Positions 1 through 7,396 of a stretch of DNA of 64,000 bases are shown here, piece after piece. Location of the stretch: the NCBI RefSeq assembly GCF_029024945.1, contig NZ_CP118976.1:2294001-2358000 (forward strand), read 5' to 3'. The notes beneath the pieces were generated by a model, which did not search any database, was not told the origin of the DNA, and worked only from the letters and a program-made list of their open reading frames with translations. Source of the DNA: Staphylococcus succinus. Lineage in GTDB: Bacteria; Bacillota; Bacilli; Staphylococcales; Staphylococcaceae. The position numbers were made by a program, and so were the translations under genes. Position 1 is the first letter of the stretch. Each line of letters opens with the position of its first letter.

Positions 1-693
1 CACCACGCGGGTAGTGGTAACTTAGAAAAACGTGGCATCGGTGATATTTGGGTAATGACTGTTGAAGAATACCAAGCTTCATCTAAGTTTACACGTTTAT
101 CTTACAGGGTTTATCGTAATCCTTTTGTGATGTTTGTAATTGGCCCATTTTTCTTAGTCTTTGTGTCAAATCGTTTTAATTCAAAAGATGCTAAATGGAA
201 TGAACGTCTAAACACATACCTCAATAATATTTTCTTAATTATATTACATGGTGGTCTTATATTTATTTTAGGCCCAGGGCAATTTTTCGCTATGATTGCA
301 CCTATGGTATTTATTTCTGGCATGCTCGGTATATGGTTATTTTATATCCAACATACCTTCGAAGATTCTTATTTCGAAGAAGCTTCTGAGTGGGATTATG
401 TTAAAGCAGCAATAGATGGTAGCTCTTATTATAAATTACCAAAATTTATTCAATGGGTTACTGGAAATATAGGATATCATCACGTACATCATCTAAATCC
501 TAGAATTCCTAACTATGCTTTAGAAGCTACACATGAAAATGTTAAACCATTGCATCATGCAACTTCAATTACACTTATCGAAAGTCTATCTTCATTGAAG
601 TTTAAATTGTATGATGAAAGTCATAAACGTTTCATTACTTTTAAAGAGTTTTCAAAAAAATATAAAATACCACGCGCACAATCACAACGCTAA
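1..693 (+). CDS. Fatty acid desaturase, 3' part (cut by window start)
   Basis: Membrane fatty acid desaturase, which puts double bonds into acyl chains of membrane lipids using O2. The frame is open from base 1, so the gene starts upstream. The visible part opens with HHAGSGNLEKRGIGDIW, where the leading HH is the end of the second histidine box of the omega-6/acyl-lipid desaturase family. Hydrophobic segments follow (roughly bases 115-200 and 220-345), and the third box HHVHHLNP is encoded near 478-505. An internal ATG at 55 is not a credible start because the conserved text begins before it. The gene ends at a strong bidirectional terminator. Whether the substrate is a phospholipid acyl chain or a carotenoid precursor cannot be settled from the fragment; the acyl-lipid class fits better. 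Confidence 0.85.
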   Translation, partial: HHAGSGNLEKRGIGDIWVMTVEEYQASSKFTRLSYRVYRNPFVMFVIGPFFLVFVSNRFNSKDAKWNERLNTYLNNIFLIILHGGLIFILGPGQFFAMIAPMVFISGMLGIWLFYIQHTFEDSYFEEASEWDYVKAAIDGSSYYKLPKFIQWVTGNIGYHHVHHLNPRIPNYALEATHENVKPLHHATSITLIESLSSLKFKLYDESHKRFITFKEFSKKYKIPRAQSQR

Positions 694-716
694 TTGAGTG
701 CTAAGTACAACAATTC

Positions 717-754
717 AAAAAGGAACACCTACTTTCTAGTAGGTGTTCCTTTTT
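717..754. terminator. Bidirectional intrinsic terminator between desaturase and mmuM
   Basis: Perfect 17-bp stem (AAAAAGGAACACCTACT and its complement) with a 4-nt loop. It is flanked by A-runs on one side and T-runs on the other, so it can stop transcription of both converging genes. Confidence 0.93.
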
Positions 755-780
755 ATGAGACTATGCTTTTCTGACTCTCG

Positions 781-1689
781 CTATTTTTCAATAAGTAATG
801 TTTTAATCGCTTTAATATCTTCTGGCGTTGTCTGACAACAACCGCCCACAATTCTAACACCCTGTTCAATCCAACTAGGTAATTGGTCTATAATTTGACT
901 ACTATTCCCTTCATTTTCCCACTGCTTAGTTTCTGCATCATAATGCGCACCACCATTTGGATATAGTGCAATAGTTTGTGACAAGTCCTTTAGACCTTTA
1001 TTCATAGCTTGATTAATACCTTCTACTGTTGAGCAATTAATGCCAAATATAGGGAGCGTTTGGCTATGATGTGTCATATATTCGCATAATGTTTCAAATG
1101 CTGTGCCATCTGACAAATCCCCTTGTTCGTCAACAGTCACTGATAACCAAAACGTTTGTGTATTACTATAACGAGGAATAATGTATTCGGCTATCGCTTT
1201 AATTTCACTAAAATTTGGCACAGTTTCAAATACAAAATCATTAATCCCCCTAGAGATCAGTGCATCGATTCTTGCCTTATGAAAATGATAGTAATCTTCT
1301 TGAGTTCGCTCATAGTTCCCCGTATATTCAGAACCATCACTTAAATATGACCCATAAGGCCCTAAGCTACCTACTACAACCTGATTATCATATGTGGCCT
1401 TGTTAACTTCTTCCACAGCAGTTGAAAATAATTGTTCAATTTCTTCTACCTTTAAACCAATATCTGAAAAAGTATCATAACTGGCTTGATATGTACTTGT
1501 TAATATAATATCAGCGCCTGCTTCTGTAAAAGCACTGTGGGCTTGTTGAATTTTGTTTGGTTGATGTCGCAATACTTCACTCGACCATAAAGATGAGTTT
1601 AAATTACAACCTGCTTGTTCTAATGTGGTAGCAAGACCACCGTCTAATATAATAGGACGTTGTGCAGTTAATTTTTCTAATAAGCGCAT
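781..1689 (-). CDS. mmuM: Homocysteine S-methyltransferase
   Basis: Transfers a methyl group from S-methylmethionine to homocysteine, giving two methionines. The 302-residue protein has the family's zinc thiolates: the cysteine in FGINCS (about residue 219) and the double cysteine in VGGCCQT near the C-terminus, plus the N-terminal ILDGGLAT motif. Its ATG directly abuts the stop codon of the permease gene upstream, so the two form a tight operon for uptake and use of S-methylmethionine. I see no S-box or T-box leader ahead of the operon. Family assignment is secure; MmuM rather than a betaine-type enzyme is inferred from the permease neighbour. Confidence 0.92.
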   Translation of the reverse strand: MRLLEKLTAQRPIILDGGLATTLEQAGCNLNSSLWSSEVLRHQPNKIQQAHSAFTEAGADIILTSTYQASYDTFSDIGLKVEEIEQLFSTAVEEVNKATYDNQVVVGSLGPYGSYLSDGSEYTGNYERTQEDYYHFHKARIDALISRGINDFVFETVPNFSEIKAIAEYIIPRYSNTQTFWLSVTVDEQGDLSDGTAFETLCEYMTHHSQTLPIFGINCSTVEGINQAMNKGLKDLSQTIALYPNGGAHYDAETKQWENEGNSSQIIDQLPSWIEQGVRIVGGCCQTTPEDIKAIKTLLIEK

Positions 1690-3027
1690 TTATGCGTCTC
1701 CTTTTTTATTATATTTAATATAGTAATAGGCTAAAGCAAGTACTGCAAATGGTAAACCAAAGTATAACGCAGGGGCTTGATTCGGGTCAAAAATCATACC
1801 GATACATGAAACAAGACACAGCGTAAAACCGATAATAGGAACAGCTTGGTGTATTTTCAAACTTTGATCTATTCTTTTAGCATTAAAATATGAAACACAG
1901 ATACTCATCCAGACAATCACAACTGCTAATCCAGCTATCGACACGAGGACTACGTACAATGAATCTGCTACATATACACTTGATAATAATGCTAACAAAC
2001 CACCAATCATACTAAATAATGTTGCTCTAATTGGCATTTGATATTTATTGAGATGACCAAACCATTTTGGGAACATACCTTCATTGGATAAACTCCAAAT
2101 CATTCTACTTGCTGCATACAAACCTGAATTGGCAGCAGAAAGCAAAGCAGTGATGATAACTATGTTCATAATGTCACCAGCATACGGGATACCCATTTCT
2201 TGAAAAATAACTACAAAAGGACTTTTTAATGATTTACCTTGATAACTAGGAATTAAAATAGAAATAATAATGATTGTTCCTATAAAGAAGACAATCAAGC
2301 GCCATAAAGTTGCTCTAATTGCTTTCGGTATAACTTTTTCAGGTTCTTCAGCTTCCCCCGCTGCTATACCAATCAATTCCGTACCACTAAAAGCATAATT
2401 GACCGCCAACATTGTTAAAAATACAGAGCCTAGTCCATGTGGGAACGTAGGGTTTGTATATCGTTGCGTAATTGTATGTAAACCTTGATATCCAGTATAG
2501 TGAATCAATCCTATAATGACTAAAATACCTAGAAGGATAAACACTATAATTGCGATTACTTTAACTAGTGAGAAATAAAATTCGACTTCTGCATAAAAAC
2601 GTGTCGATATAATATTAAATACTAATACTAAAATAATTGCTATAGTTGCAAATATGTATACAGGTATATCTGGAAGCCATTTTTGCATCAACAAACCGAC
2701 AGCTGTAAATTCAGACCCCAGTGCTACTGTCCATGTTAACCAATAGAACCATGCAACGATGTAACCAACTGCAGGATGTATGTATTTACTAGCGTATACA
2801 TGAAACCCTCCTGTCACTGGGTGTTTTATCGCTAATTGCCCTAAACATAACATGACTAGGTAGACTAAAATAGAACCAATAACATAAGATAAGACCGTCC
2901 CCAACGGCCCTGCTTGTTGCAATGTGTATCCAGAACTTAAAAATAGGCCTGTACCAATTACGCCACCAAAGCTCAATAGCATTAGATGACGTTGTTTCAT
3001 GGCACGTTTAAACGTTGTTTGTTCCAT
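1690..3027 (-). CDS. mmuP: S-methylmethionine permease (amino acid permease family)
   Basis: APC-superfamily amino acid permease of 445 residues with about 12 hydrophobic segments. It opens with the signature region KQRHLMLLSFGGVIGTGLFL (unwound TM1 glycines) and carries a GTELIGIAAGEAEEP stretch in TM6. Pairing with mmuM makes S-methylmethionine the likely substrate; the general family also contains proline, histidine and lysine permeases. I chose the ATG at 3027 because GAGGAGA lies just upstream. A longer in-frame GTG at 3054 lacks a ribosome binding site. A good promoter sits about 60 bases upstream. Confidence 0.88.
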   Translation of the reverse strand: MEQTTFKRAMKQRHLMLLSFGGVIGTGLFLSSGYTLQQAGPLGTVLSYVIGSILVYLVMLCLGQLAIKHPVTGGFHVYASKYIHPAVGYIVAWFYWLTWTVALGSEFTAVGLLMQKWLPDIPVYIFATIAIILVLVFNIISTRFYAEVEFYFSLVKVIAIIVFILLGILVIIGLIHYTGYQGLHTITQRYTNPTFPHGLGSVFLTMLAVNYAFSGTELIGIAAGEAEEPEKVIPKAIRATLWRLIVFFIGTIIIISILIPSYQGKSLKSPFVVIFQEMGIPYAGDIMNIVIITALLSAANSGLYAASRMIWSLSNEGMFPKWFGHLNKYQMPIRATLFSMIGGLLALLSSVYVADSLYVVLVSIAGLAVVIVWMSICVSYFNAKRIDQSLKIHQAVPIIGFTLCLVSCIGMIFDPNQAPALYFGLPFAVLALAYYYIKYNKKGDA

Positions 3028-3088
3028 ATATCTCTTCTCCTCATCTTTAAGCACTCAATACTTATAAAAAATTTGAGTATAATTAATC

Positions 3089-3117
3089 ATTCTATTTATT
3101 TCTGAAAATTTAGTCAA
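3089..3117 (-). promoter_or_regulatory. Sigma-A-type promoter of mmuP-mmuM
   Basis: On the minus strand TTGACT (3117-3112), a 17-base spacer and TAGAAT (3094-3089), ending about 60 bases before the mmuP ATG. Confidence 0.7.
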
Positions 3118-3475
3118 TAGTAAATAAATGACTACTACAGAAGATACTTTAATAAAGTTAAGGTATCAGTTATTAAAATGTACATTAGTCAAATGTATTT
3201 CAAAGATTTATATAACGCTTTCTAAAAATACAAAACTTATATATATTCATTATTCGATAATTTCATACATTTTACATTTTTATGATAACAATATTATAAT
3301 CAACCTTAATCCCTTGGTGTATATAGTTTACGTCTATAATATAATCGTTGTTTACAAGTCTGAATTTTCGAAATATTTATAAAAATTAGATTTCTTTATT
3401 GATTTTAATTCTCAATAAAGATAACATTCTAATAGTAAGTACATATATAATAATTACGCATTAAGGAGAATAACT
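3118..3475. other. AT-rich intergenic region between mmuP and gudB
   Basis: About 360 bases of very AT-rich sequence. The only open frame (3128-3382) has low-complexity composition and no ribosome binding site, so I do not call a gene. The right end holds the gudB promoter and a 9-bp dyad. Confidence 0.7.
3394..3427 (+). promoter_or_regulatory. gudB promoter with overlapping dyad
   Basis: TTGATT (3399-3404), 17-base spacer, TAACAT (3422-3427). The perfect inverted repeat CTTTATTGA / TCAATAAAG (3394-3402 and 3412-3420) covers the -35 box and most of the spacer, which is where a regulator would act. The regulator is unknown. Confidence 0.55.
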
Positions 3476-4720
3476 ATGGTAGATCATAATAACTTAGTAT
3501 CTTCAACACAACAGATTACTAAGGAAGCTTTAAATAAATTAGGATTCGAGGAAGGTATGTATGAATTAATTAAAGAACCCTTACGCTTTTTAGAAGTACG
3601 AATCCCTATCCGTATGGATGATGGAACTATGCAAACCTTTACAGGTTATCGCGCACAACATAATCACGCGGTCGGACCTACTAAAGGTGGCATTCGTTTT
3701 CACCCAGATGTCACTAAAGAAGAGGTCAAGGCCCTTTCAATGTGGATGACTTTAAAATGTGGCATTGCAAATTTACCTTATGGTGGCGGTAAAGGCGGTA
3801 TTATTTGTGATCCTAGACAAATGAGCAACCAAGAACTTGAACGTTTATCGCGCGCTTATGTTAGAGCCATATCGCAATTTGTAGGTCCTTCAAGCGATAT
3901 ACCGGCACCAGATGTCTATACCAATCCCCAAATTATGTCATGGATGATGGATGAATATAGTATGATTAATCGCTCAAACGCGTTCGCATTCATTACTGGT
4001 AAACCATTAGCTTTAGGTGGCTCATTAGGTCGTAACCGTGCTACTGCACTTGGTGCAGTCATTACTATCGAAGAAGCTACAAAACGTCGAAATATTTCTA
4101 TTAATAATTCTCGTGTCGTCATTCAAGGATTTGGGAATGCGGGTAGCTTTATCGCTAAAATTCTACACGATATGGGCGCAAAGATTGTTGCAATTTCCGA
4201 AAGTTATGGCGCCCTTTACGATTCAAATGGTTTAGATATAGACCATTTAATCGAACTTAAAGAACAACATGGTCGAGTAACACATTTATTTGATGACGTT
4301 ATTTCTAATAAGGATTTACTAAAACTAGATTGTGATATTCTTGTACCGGCTGCATTATCAAATCAAATTACTGCTGACAATGCCAATGATATTAAAGCTA
4401 ATATTATTGCAGAAGCGGCGAACGGCCCTACAACTCAGGAAGCCACACGTATTTTAAATGAACGTGGTATATTATTAATCCCTGATGTTCTCGCTAGTGC
4501 TGGTGGTGTTACTGTATCATACTTTGAATGGGTGCAAAATAACCAAGGCTATTATTGGTCCGAAGAAGAAGTAAATACTAAACTACGTCATAAAATGGTT
4601 GATGCCTTTAATAATATATATGATTTAGCACATGACAGAAAAATAGATATGCGCTTAGCTGCTTACGTGATAGGTATTAAACGTACAGCTGAAGCTTCTC
4701 GTTTTCGTGGGTGGGCATAA
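3476..4720 (+). CDS. gudB: NAD-dependent glutamate dehydrogenase
   Basis: Catalyses oxidative deamination of glutamate to 2-oxoglutarate and ammonia, linking amino acid catabolism to the TCA cycle. It is 414 residues, the usual length for the Bacillus/Staphylococcus RocG/GudB type. The substrate-binding stretch GPTKGGIRFHP and the catalytic-lysine region LPYGGGKGGI are intact, as is a Rossmann GFGNAGS motif at about residue 220. The start ATG follows AAGGAG. The gene is monocistronic, with its own promoter and a terminator at 4787-4818. In S. aureus gudB lies beside rocD; here it lies beside a ureohydrolase/transporter pair, which may supply glutamate (inference). Confidence 0.93.
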   Translation: MVDHNNLVSSTQQITKEALNKLGFEEGMYELIKEPLRFLEVRIPIRMDDGTMQTFTGYRAQHNHAVGPTKGGIRFHPDVTKEEVKALSMWMTLKCGIANLPYGGGKGGIICDPRQMSNQELERLSRAYVRAISQFVGPSSDIPAPDVYTNPQIMSWMMDEYSMINRSNAFAFITGKPLALGGSLGRNRATALGAVITIEEATKRRNISINNSRVVIQGFGNAGSFIAKILHDMGAKIVAISESYGALYDSNGLDIDHLIELKEQHGRVTHLFDDVISNKDLLKLDCDILVPAALSNQITADNANDIKANIIAEAANGPTTQEATRILNERGILLIPDVLASAGGVTVSYFEWVQNNQGYYWSEEEVNTKLRHKMVDAFNNIYDLAHDRKIDMRLAAYVIGIKRTAEASRFRGWA

Positions 4721-4786
4721 CCTTATAACTAAAACACTCGCACAAATGATTAGAATGATTTATACGAATACCGCTCAAAACTTAGA

Positions 4787-4818
4787 AAACCAAACGTTAA
4801 AAAGCGTTTGGTTTTTTT
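4787..4818 (+). terminator. gudB terminator
   Basis: 10-bp stem AAACCAAACG / CGTTTGGTTT with an 8-nt loop, followed by a T-run. Confidence 0.9.
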
Positions 4819-5014
4819 ATAGAATACACCCTTTCTATGAAAAAAACTATTGACGATATCCCTAAAAATACAATTTAGAGCTTCTAACTTTCCCTAAAAT
4901 TATAACTAATTTTTCTATCATATTATTATATTAAATATTAGAATTTTCAGATTTATTTGAAATACTAAAGATTACTCTATATAATTATTTACAATAAAGG
5001 GGATGATTTACATA
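4819..5014. other. Intergenic leader before the ureohydrolase gene
   Basis: AT-rich, about 195 bases. I looked for guanidine-riboswitch-like or T-box structure and saw neither. The only clear signal is the AAGGGG ribosome binding site near 4995-5002. Confidence 0.5.
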
Positions 5015-5959
5015 ATGAAAAATAATATTTACGGTAATGTACCATGCTTTTTAAATAGTAAAAACTTAGCACAATCTAACACACTCGATACAGATGTCAT
5101 TGTTTATGGTGCTCCATTTGAAGGAGAAAGCACTTGGGGTGATTATACAGGTGTCGAACTTGGCCCTAAACAAATCAGAGTATCTTCAGCGCGTTATAGT
5201 CAGTATTTACCTGAACTCAATCATATTGATATCAGTGAACATTTAACTATTGGCGATGTAGGCGATGTGCCGTTTGTTGCGCATGACAATAAACAAAGCT
5301 ATGACAATATAGCTGACTTCACTAAACCATTATGGGAAAGTAATAAATTTTTAGTAGGATTGGGTGGAGAACACGGGGTGACTTATCCTATTCTCAAGTC
5401 CTTAACTGAAACAGGTAAAAAAGTCGGTATTATTCATTTAGATGCTCACTATGACAACATGCCAGATTATGAAGGTGAAACTTATGCACGTAATACGCCA
5501 TTTATGAGACTCTATGAAACTGAAGGTGTACGTAATGAAAGTATTATTCATACAGGCATTCATGGTCCTAGAAACAAACCTGAAACTGGTCGTTTCGCAC
5601 AAGCATCTGGTGCTGTTACATTAACCATTAACGATATTCGTAATGCAAAAGATTTAAAACAATTTTCCCGTGATATCTATAATCAAGCAAGTGAGGAAGT
5701 TGATGTTGTATATTTAACTATATGTAGTGATGTGCTAGACTTCGCTTTTAATCCGGGTGGACCGGTCGATGGCAATGGTATAACTTCTTATGAATTACTA
5801 ACAATGATTTACGAATTTGCATCTCTAGGTCTTTGTGGTATGGATTATGTAGAAGTCTATCCAATGAAAGATCCAAATCAAAATTCTGCACACTTTGTAT
5901 CTACAGCAGTCTTGTATGTACTTGCTGGCCACGTCGATTATCTCAATAACATCAAATAA
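5015..5959 (+). CDS. Ureohydrolase-family hydrolase (HutG/agmatinase-like), substrate unknown
   Basis: Arginase/agmatinase/formimidoylglutamase-fold enzyme of 314 residues; members hydrolyse C-N bonds of guanidino or formimino compounds with two Mn or Ni ions. Visible ligand motifs are GGEH (His120, usually GGDH), DAHYD (Asp143, His145, Asp147) and TICSDVLD (235-242). In this last motif the first of the two aspartates usual in arginases is Cys237, while Asp239 is kept. A TIC-x-D-V-x-D pattern matches what I recall of staphylococcal HutG, which favours a formimidoylglutamase-like or divergent subclass over agmatinase. I start at ATG 5015 rather than 5003 because 5003 touches the ribosome binding site. 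It is followed 17 bases later by an NRAMP-like transporter, probably in one operon. Confidence 0.7.
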   Translation: MKNNIYGNVPCFLNSKNLAQSNTLDTDVIVYGAPFEGESTWGDYTGVELGPKQIRVSSARYSQYLPELNHIDISEHLTIGDVGDVPFVAHDNKQSYDNIADFTKPLWESNKFLVGLGGEHGVTYPILKSLTETGKKVGIIHLDAHYDNMPDYEGETYARNTPFMRLYETEGVRNESIIHTGIHGPRNKPETGRFAQASGAVTLTINDIRNAKDLKQFSRDIYNQASEEVDVVYLTICSDVLDFAFNPGGPVDGNGITSYELLTMIYEFASLGLCGMDYVEVYPMKDPNQNSAHFVSTAVLYVLAGHVDYLNNIK

Positions 5960-5976
5960 CCCAAGGAGTGGTTGGC

Positions 5977-7197
5977 ATGTTTAAAAATGCAGGAAAGATT
6001 TTAAAATCAATTGGTCCTGGTATGATTATCACTGCTTCATTCATTGGCCCCGGTACAGTCACTACAATGTCTCAAGGTGGCGCCGGATTTGGATATAGTC
6101 TGCTGTGGGCTGTGGTCTTTTCAATCATTGCCACAATTGTACTTCAAGAAATGATTATTCGTTTATCTCTTGTGACACGTGAAGGGTTAGGTGAAGCGAT
6201 TCAAGAATTATTTTCAAATAAAATTGGTAAACTGATGATTGTATGGTTCACTTTAATTGCTGTTACGATAGGTTGTGCTGCATATATTAGCGGAGATTTG
6301 ATTGGTACATCTCTTGGTGCCTCCTATTTACTTAATATACCCGAAAATATTGTTGCGCCAATTATTGGTGTAATCATTTTACTTATTGGTCTATTTGGAA
6401 ATTATCGTTTCTTAGAAAAAATTATGATTTTTCTTATGGTCGTCATGGGAGTCATATTTATAACCACAATGGTTGTCATTAAACCCGATATCTTAGGTAT
6501 TCTAAAAGGTATCTTCGTCCCTACAATTCCAAATGGCTCTATTATTACAGTCATTGCCTTAATCGGAACAACAGTAGTTCCATATAATTTTTTTATACAC
6601 TCAACAGCTGTGCATGAACGTTTTGGTGATATCAAAGCATTAAAGTTTGCGAGATGGGACACAATTATTTCAATTACCATAGGTGGTATTATTTCAGCTG
6701 CAATCTTAATTGCAGCCGCGACACTCATGCATGGAAAAGAAATCACAAGTGTCATACAACTTGCCGGGCCTTTAAAGCCTGTCCTCGGAGATGCTGCACC
6801 TGTGACAATTAGTATTGGTCTATTTGCAGCAGGATTATCTTCCGCAATTGCTTCTCCGACTGGAGCTGCTGCCACAATCAGTAGTTTATTAGGATGGAAA
6901 GGTGGCATGGAAAGTAAAAAATATAAATATGTATTCACTATAATTATTATTATCGGAATCATCACATCTGCTTTAGGTTTCGAGCCACTTCAAGTATTAC
7001 TTGTGGCACAAGCGCTAAATGGTATTATATTACCTGTAATAGCTATACTCATCTTTATTATTATCAATAAAAAGAATTTAATGGGTCATTATGTCAATAC
7101 AATATGGCTCAATATTATAGGCGGGTTCGTTGTTTTAGTAGTATCATTCTTAGGTTTATACAGTCTCGTTGATTCCTTAAATATGATGATTTCCTAA
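5977..7197 (+). CDS. NRAMP-fold (SLC11-like) transporter lacking the canonical metal site
   Basis: Membrane transporter of 406 residues with about 11 TM segments and clear NRAMP architecture (GPGMIITASF...GPGT at the TM1 break; VVPYNFFIHST in TM6). The metal-coordinating residues of true Mn/Fe transporters are altered. The TM1 DPGN motif reads GPGT (Gly24, Thr27), and the TM6 MPHN motif reads VPYN (Val201, Tyr203). Such non-canonical members include Bacillus YcsG, encoded in an oxoproline-degradation operon, so an organic substrate is plausible. ATG 5977 has AAGGAG at good spacing. Co-transcription with the ureohydrolase suggests that the transporter imports that enzyme's substrate (inference). 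Confidence 0.75.
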   Translation: MFKNAGKILKSIGPGMIITASFIGPGTVTTMSQGGAGFGYSLLWAVVFSIIATIVLQEMIIRLSLVTREGLGEAIQELFSNKIGKLMIVWFTLIAVTIGCAAYISGDLIGTSLGASYLLNIPENIVAPIIGVIILLIGLFGNYRFLEKIMIFLMVVMGVIFITTMVVIKPDILGILKGIFVPTIPNGSIITVIALIGTTVVPYNFFIHSTAVHERFGDIKALKFARWDTIISITIGGIISAAILIAAATLMHGKEITSVIQLAGPLKPVLGDAAPVTISIGLFAAGLSSAIASPTGAAATISSLLGWKGGMESKKYKYVFTIIIIIGIITSALGFEPLQVLLVAQALNGIILPVIAILIFIIINKKNLMGHYVNTIWLNIIGGFVVLVVSFLGLYSLVDSLNMMIS

Positions 7198-7254
7198 CCC
7201 TAATTTTTACTTAATTTAAAAAACTAAGTCCCTAGTATTATAAATACAAACCAT

Positions 7255-7310
7255 AAATTAAAAGTAAGTGAAACTGCGCTGTTTTAGCATAGTTCACTTA
7301 CTTTTAATTT
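7255..7310. terminator. Terminator between transporter and araB genes
   Basis: 18-bp perfect stem (AAATTAAAAGTAAGTGAA with its complement at 7293-7310) around a 20-nt loop, T-rich on the plus side and A-rich on the other. It is probably bidirectional for the converging genes. Confidence 0.85.
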
Positions 7311-7396
7311 TAATATCTTAAATCGTGATAATAGTCCATGTTCAAATGAATATTTAGACCATAAGCTTATTGTTAATAATCTGTATTTTTACACTT

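Noticed and set aside
3128..3382. 84-codon open frame between mmuP and gudB
   Set aside because: Low-complexity I/Y/N-rich composition from AT-rich DNA, no ribosome binding site, overlaps the regulatory region.
4819..5014. Guanidine riboswitch ahead of the ureohydrolase
   Set aside because: No ykkC-type conserved loops or paired ACGR hairpins could be found in this AT-rich leader.
6402..6965. 187-codon antisense frame inside the NRAMP-like gene
   Set aside because: It is the complementary reading of membrane-protein codons; no ribosome binding site or family match.
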